DNA from: Anaerolineales bacterium
GTDB lineage: Bacteria; Chloroflexota; Anaerolineae; Anaerolineales; Villigracilaceae
Assembly: GCA_024763295.1 (NCBI GenBank)
Contig: JANTFU010000135.1
Coordinates: 1-6,500 of the forward strand
DNA length: 6,500 bases
Direction of reading: 5' to 3'
Of the stretch, positions 4,701 to 6,500 are shown piece after piece. The stretch's first letter is position 1. The number at the start of each line of letters is the position of its first letter. The notes below the pieces were generated by a model. That model was not told the DNA's origin and made no database searches. It worked only from the letters and a program-made list of their open reading frames with translations. Position numbers and translations under genes: made by a program.

Positions 4701-6500
4701 ATGAAAACTATTCGACGCCTTTACTTTTATCTGGTCGCCTTCATCAGCATGGAAATTGTGCTGTGGGGAGTGATTGGCGTGGCGCGCACCATTTTTACGC
4801 AGCGGGTCGGGTTCGGCGCGGATGATCTCGCCTACGCCCTCGCGCAGATTGTGGTAGGCGTGCCGGTTTTTGGCATCCACTGGTGGTGGGCACAGCGCAA
4901 CGCCAAAGCTGACGATCAAGAACATAGTGCCGGAGTGCGGGCTTTCTTTTTCTATGCGGCACTTTTTGGGCTTTTGGTTCCAGTGGTGCAAAGCGGCTGG
5001 GCAGTATTGAATCGCATTTTTTTGCAGCTTGCCGATCTTTCGCTATCACGCGCGATTGTAGGCGGCAGCCAAAACTACAGCGATAACCTCATCGCCATCG
5101 TGATGAATGCACTAATCGGCGCATATTTTCTGAAAGGATTGCGTGAAGATTGGGCAACCGTCCATGAACAAAATTCTCTAAAATTGACCCGCCGCATCTA
5201 TCGCTACTTGTGGGTGCTTTACGCACTCGGTCTTTCCATCGGCGGAGCACAGCAGCTTTTGCACTATCTCTTTTCGAGCCTGATACAAGCCGGTAGCGCA
5301 GAGAGATTCATCAACGGGCTAACGCTGCTTGTCATCGGCGCCCCGCTTTGGTTTTTTTCGTGGAAAAACGTGCAAGCCTCCCTCACTGAAGATGGCGAAC
5401 GTACTTCCCTCTTGCGCTTGGGCGTGCTTTATTTCTTGACACTCGCCAGCGTCATCACCGTGCTAACCAGCGCGGGCATCGTCCTCTACGAAATCCTTGA
5501 AACGCTCTTCAACAATTACGCCTTTGCCCAACTCCTGCGCGATACGCGCGGCGCGCTCTCGGTTGCCATCCCCTTTGGCGCAGTCTGGGCATATTATGGC
5601 GCTTGGCTCACCCGCGATCTCAACGCCGTTCCAGATGCGCCGCGCCGCGCGAGCATGAAACGCCTCTATGCCTATGTCCTCGTTGCAATCGGTCTCATTG
5701 CCAGTTTCAGCGGCGTAGCCATCTTGCTCTCCTATTTCATTGACCAACTCCGCGATATAACCTATTCATCCAGCGGACAACTCTCCGGCGCGCTTTCGAC
5801 ACTCATCGTTGGGCTGCCGCTTTGGTTGCGTATGTGGCGTCCGATGCAAGCCGAAGCGCTCACCAAAGACGAGACAGGCGACCACGCCCGCCGTTCGATT
5901 ATCCGTAAAATTTATCTTTACCTTGCCATTTTTGCAGGCGTGGTCGGCGGAATGAGCGCGGCGGTAGAACTGATTTCACTCTTGCTCGCAGCCTTGCTCG
6001 GCAACCCCGGCAGCAATTTCCTGCCCGCACTGCTTGATGCGCTGGAAATGCTGCTTCTCTTCGGCGTTTTACTGGCATATCATTGGAAGACGTTACGACG
6101 CGATGGGACTTTCCAAACCACTCAAGCGAATGCCCAATTTGCTGCCTTGTTGCTCGCCGACGAAAACGATCCGCTCGCGCTTCAATTGGCTACCGCTATG
6201 GCAAAAGAATGCCCGGAAATCAAACTGCTCGTGCAACCCCGCCCCGAGACGGAATTAACCGTCCATGCGGTGTTGCTGCCGGAGACGAGTTTGCTGAAAA
6301 ACGACGAAAAGCTGAAGGCGTGGCTCGGTCAATTTAGCGGCACCAAATTCATCGTCACGAGCGAATCGAGTGAATGGGTTTGGATGCGTGAGCCGAGCCA
6401 GATCGCTAAATCCCTGCGTGGGTTGGCAGCGGGCGAGTCCCTCTCCTCCAAAGAGAAAATGCCCGGCTGGATGATTGCGGTCTACATTCTGGCGGGCATG
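4701..6500 (+). CDS. Large multi-pass membrane protein, DUF5671-like, triplicated (3' end missing)
   Basis: An open frame of 600 codons without a stop, cut by the window end. About twelve hydrophobic helices fill residues 5-465. They form three tandem copies (about 160 residues each) of a four-helix module. Each odd half begins with a basic-aromatic motif (RRLYFYL at 5, RRIYRYL at 164, KRLYAYV at 320). Modules 1-3 then carry G-x-P-x-[FW] at 53-57, 213-217 and 371-375. Each even half begins near R80, R239 and R402 and ends with an A-Y pair (141-142, 297-298, 459-460). This resembles DUF5671 proteins, whose function is unknown. Residues 468-586 form a hydrophilic domain (including WVWMREPSQIAKSLRG), unrecognised. 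Another membrane helix seems to start at PGWMIAVYILAGM (588-600), so at least one more segment is expected. No catalytic, transporter or ATPase motif is seen. It is preceded by repeats and a good Shine-Dalgarno site, and may be transcribed alone. Confidence 0.88.
   Translation, partial: MKTIRRLYFYLVAFISMEIVLWGVIGVARTIFTQRVGFGADDLAYALAQIVVGVPVFGIHWWWAQRNAKADDQEHSAGVRAFFFYAALFGLLVPVVQSGWAVLNRIFLQLADLSLSRAIVGGSQNYSDNLIAIVMNALIGAYFLKGLREDWATVHEQNSLKLTRRIYRYLWVLYALGLSIGGAQQLLHYLFSSLIQAGSAERFINGLTLLVIGAPLWFFSWKNVQASLTEDGERTSLLRLGVLYFLTLASVITVLTSAGIVLYEILETLFNNYAFAQLLRDTRGALSVAIPFGAVWAYYGAWLTRDLNAVPDAPRRASMKRLYAYVLVAIGLIASFSGVAILLSYFIDQLRDITYSSSGQLSGALSTLIVGLPLWLRMWRPMQAEALTKDETGDHARRSIIRKIYLYLAIFAGVVGGMSAAVELISLLLAALLGNPGSNFLPALLDALEMLLLFGVLLAYHWKTLRRDGTFQTTQANAQFAALLLADENDPLALQLATAMAKECPEIKLLVQPRPETELTVHAVLLPETSLLKNDEKLKAWLGQFSGTKFIVTSESSEWVWMREPSQIAKSLRGLAAGESLSSKEKMPGWMIAVYILAGM

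Noticed and set aside
4592..4825. A plus-strand open frame overlapping the start of the membrane-protein gene
   Set aside because: It overlaps the well-supported frame at 4701 in another frame, has no ribosome-binding site, and its overlap part is a shadow of the coding DNA.

Overview
The window most likely comes from a Chloroflexota genome, probably class Anaerolineae. This is an inference from gene types: a glutamate dehydrogenase with an unusual CWDRND-type cofactor loop, a geranylgeranyl-reductase-family flavoprotein, a long multi-pass protein resembling DUF5671 proteins (common in that phylum, from memory), and GC-tract palindromic repeats between genes. No rRNA, tRNA, transposase, phage gene or CRISPR array is visible.

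Layout. Positions 28-678 (minus strand) encode a pentapeptide-repeat protein. It diverges, across only 38 bp, from a FAD-dependent geranylgeranyl reductase family protein at 717-1919. A 173-bp gap with candidate promoters and a terminator-like hairpin leads to glutamate dehydrogenase (2093-3379), which ends at a strong intrinsic terminator. A two-gene unit follows: a 77-78 residue two-helix membrane protein (3490/3493-3726) and, 4 bp later, a membrane-anchored NTF2-like protein (3731-4183). Positions 4184-4700 hold no credible gene but contain two palindromic repeat elements (4301-4413 and 4474-4549). From 4701 to the window end runs an uninterrupted 600-codon reading frame for a multi-pass membrane protein built from three copies of a four-helix module plus a soluble domain; it is cut by the window edge.

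How the genes relate. Glutamate dehydrogenase links amino-acid and central carbon metabolism, and the reductase probably saturates an isoprenoid chain of a lipid, quinone or pigment. I see no pathway joining them. Only the 3490-4183 pair looks like an operon. No new multi-gene system is evident.

The most notable points are: (a) three starts have a -10-like hexamer placed so that transcription would begin at or next to the start codon, suggesting leaderless mRNAs, while the other genes have Shine-Dalgarno sites; (b) a palindromic GC-tract element lies in frame inside the reductase gene; (c) the terminal membrane protein has a clear triplicated architecture; (d) the pentapeptide protein has a 20-residue super-repeat with a Cys/Ser ladder.
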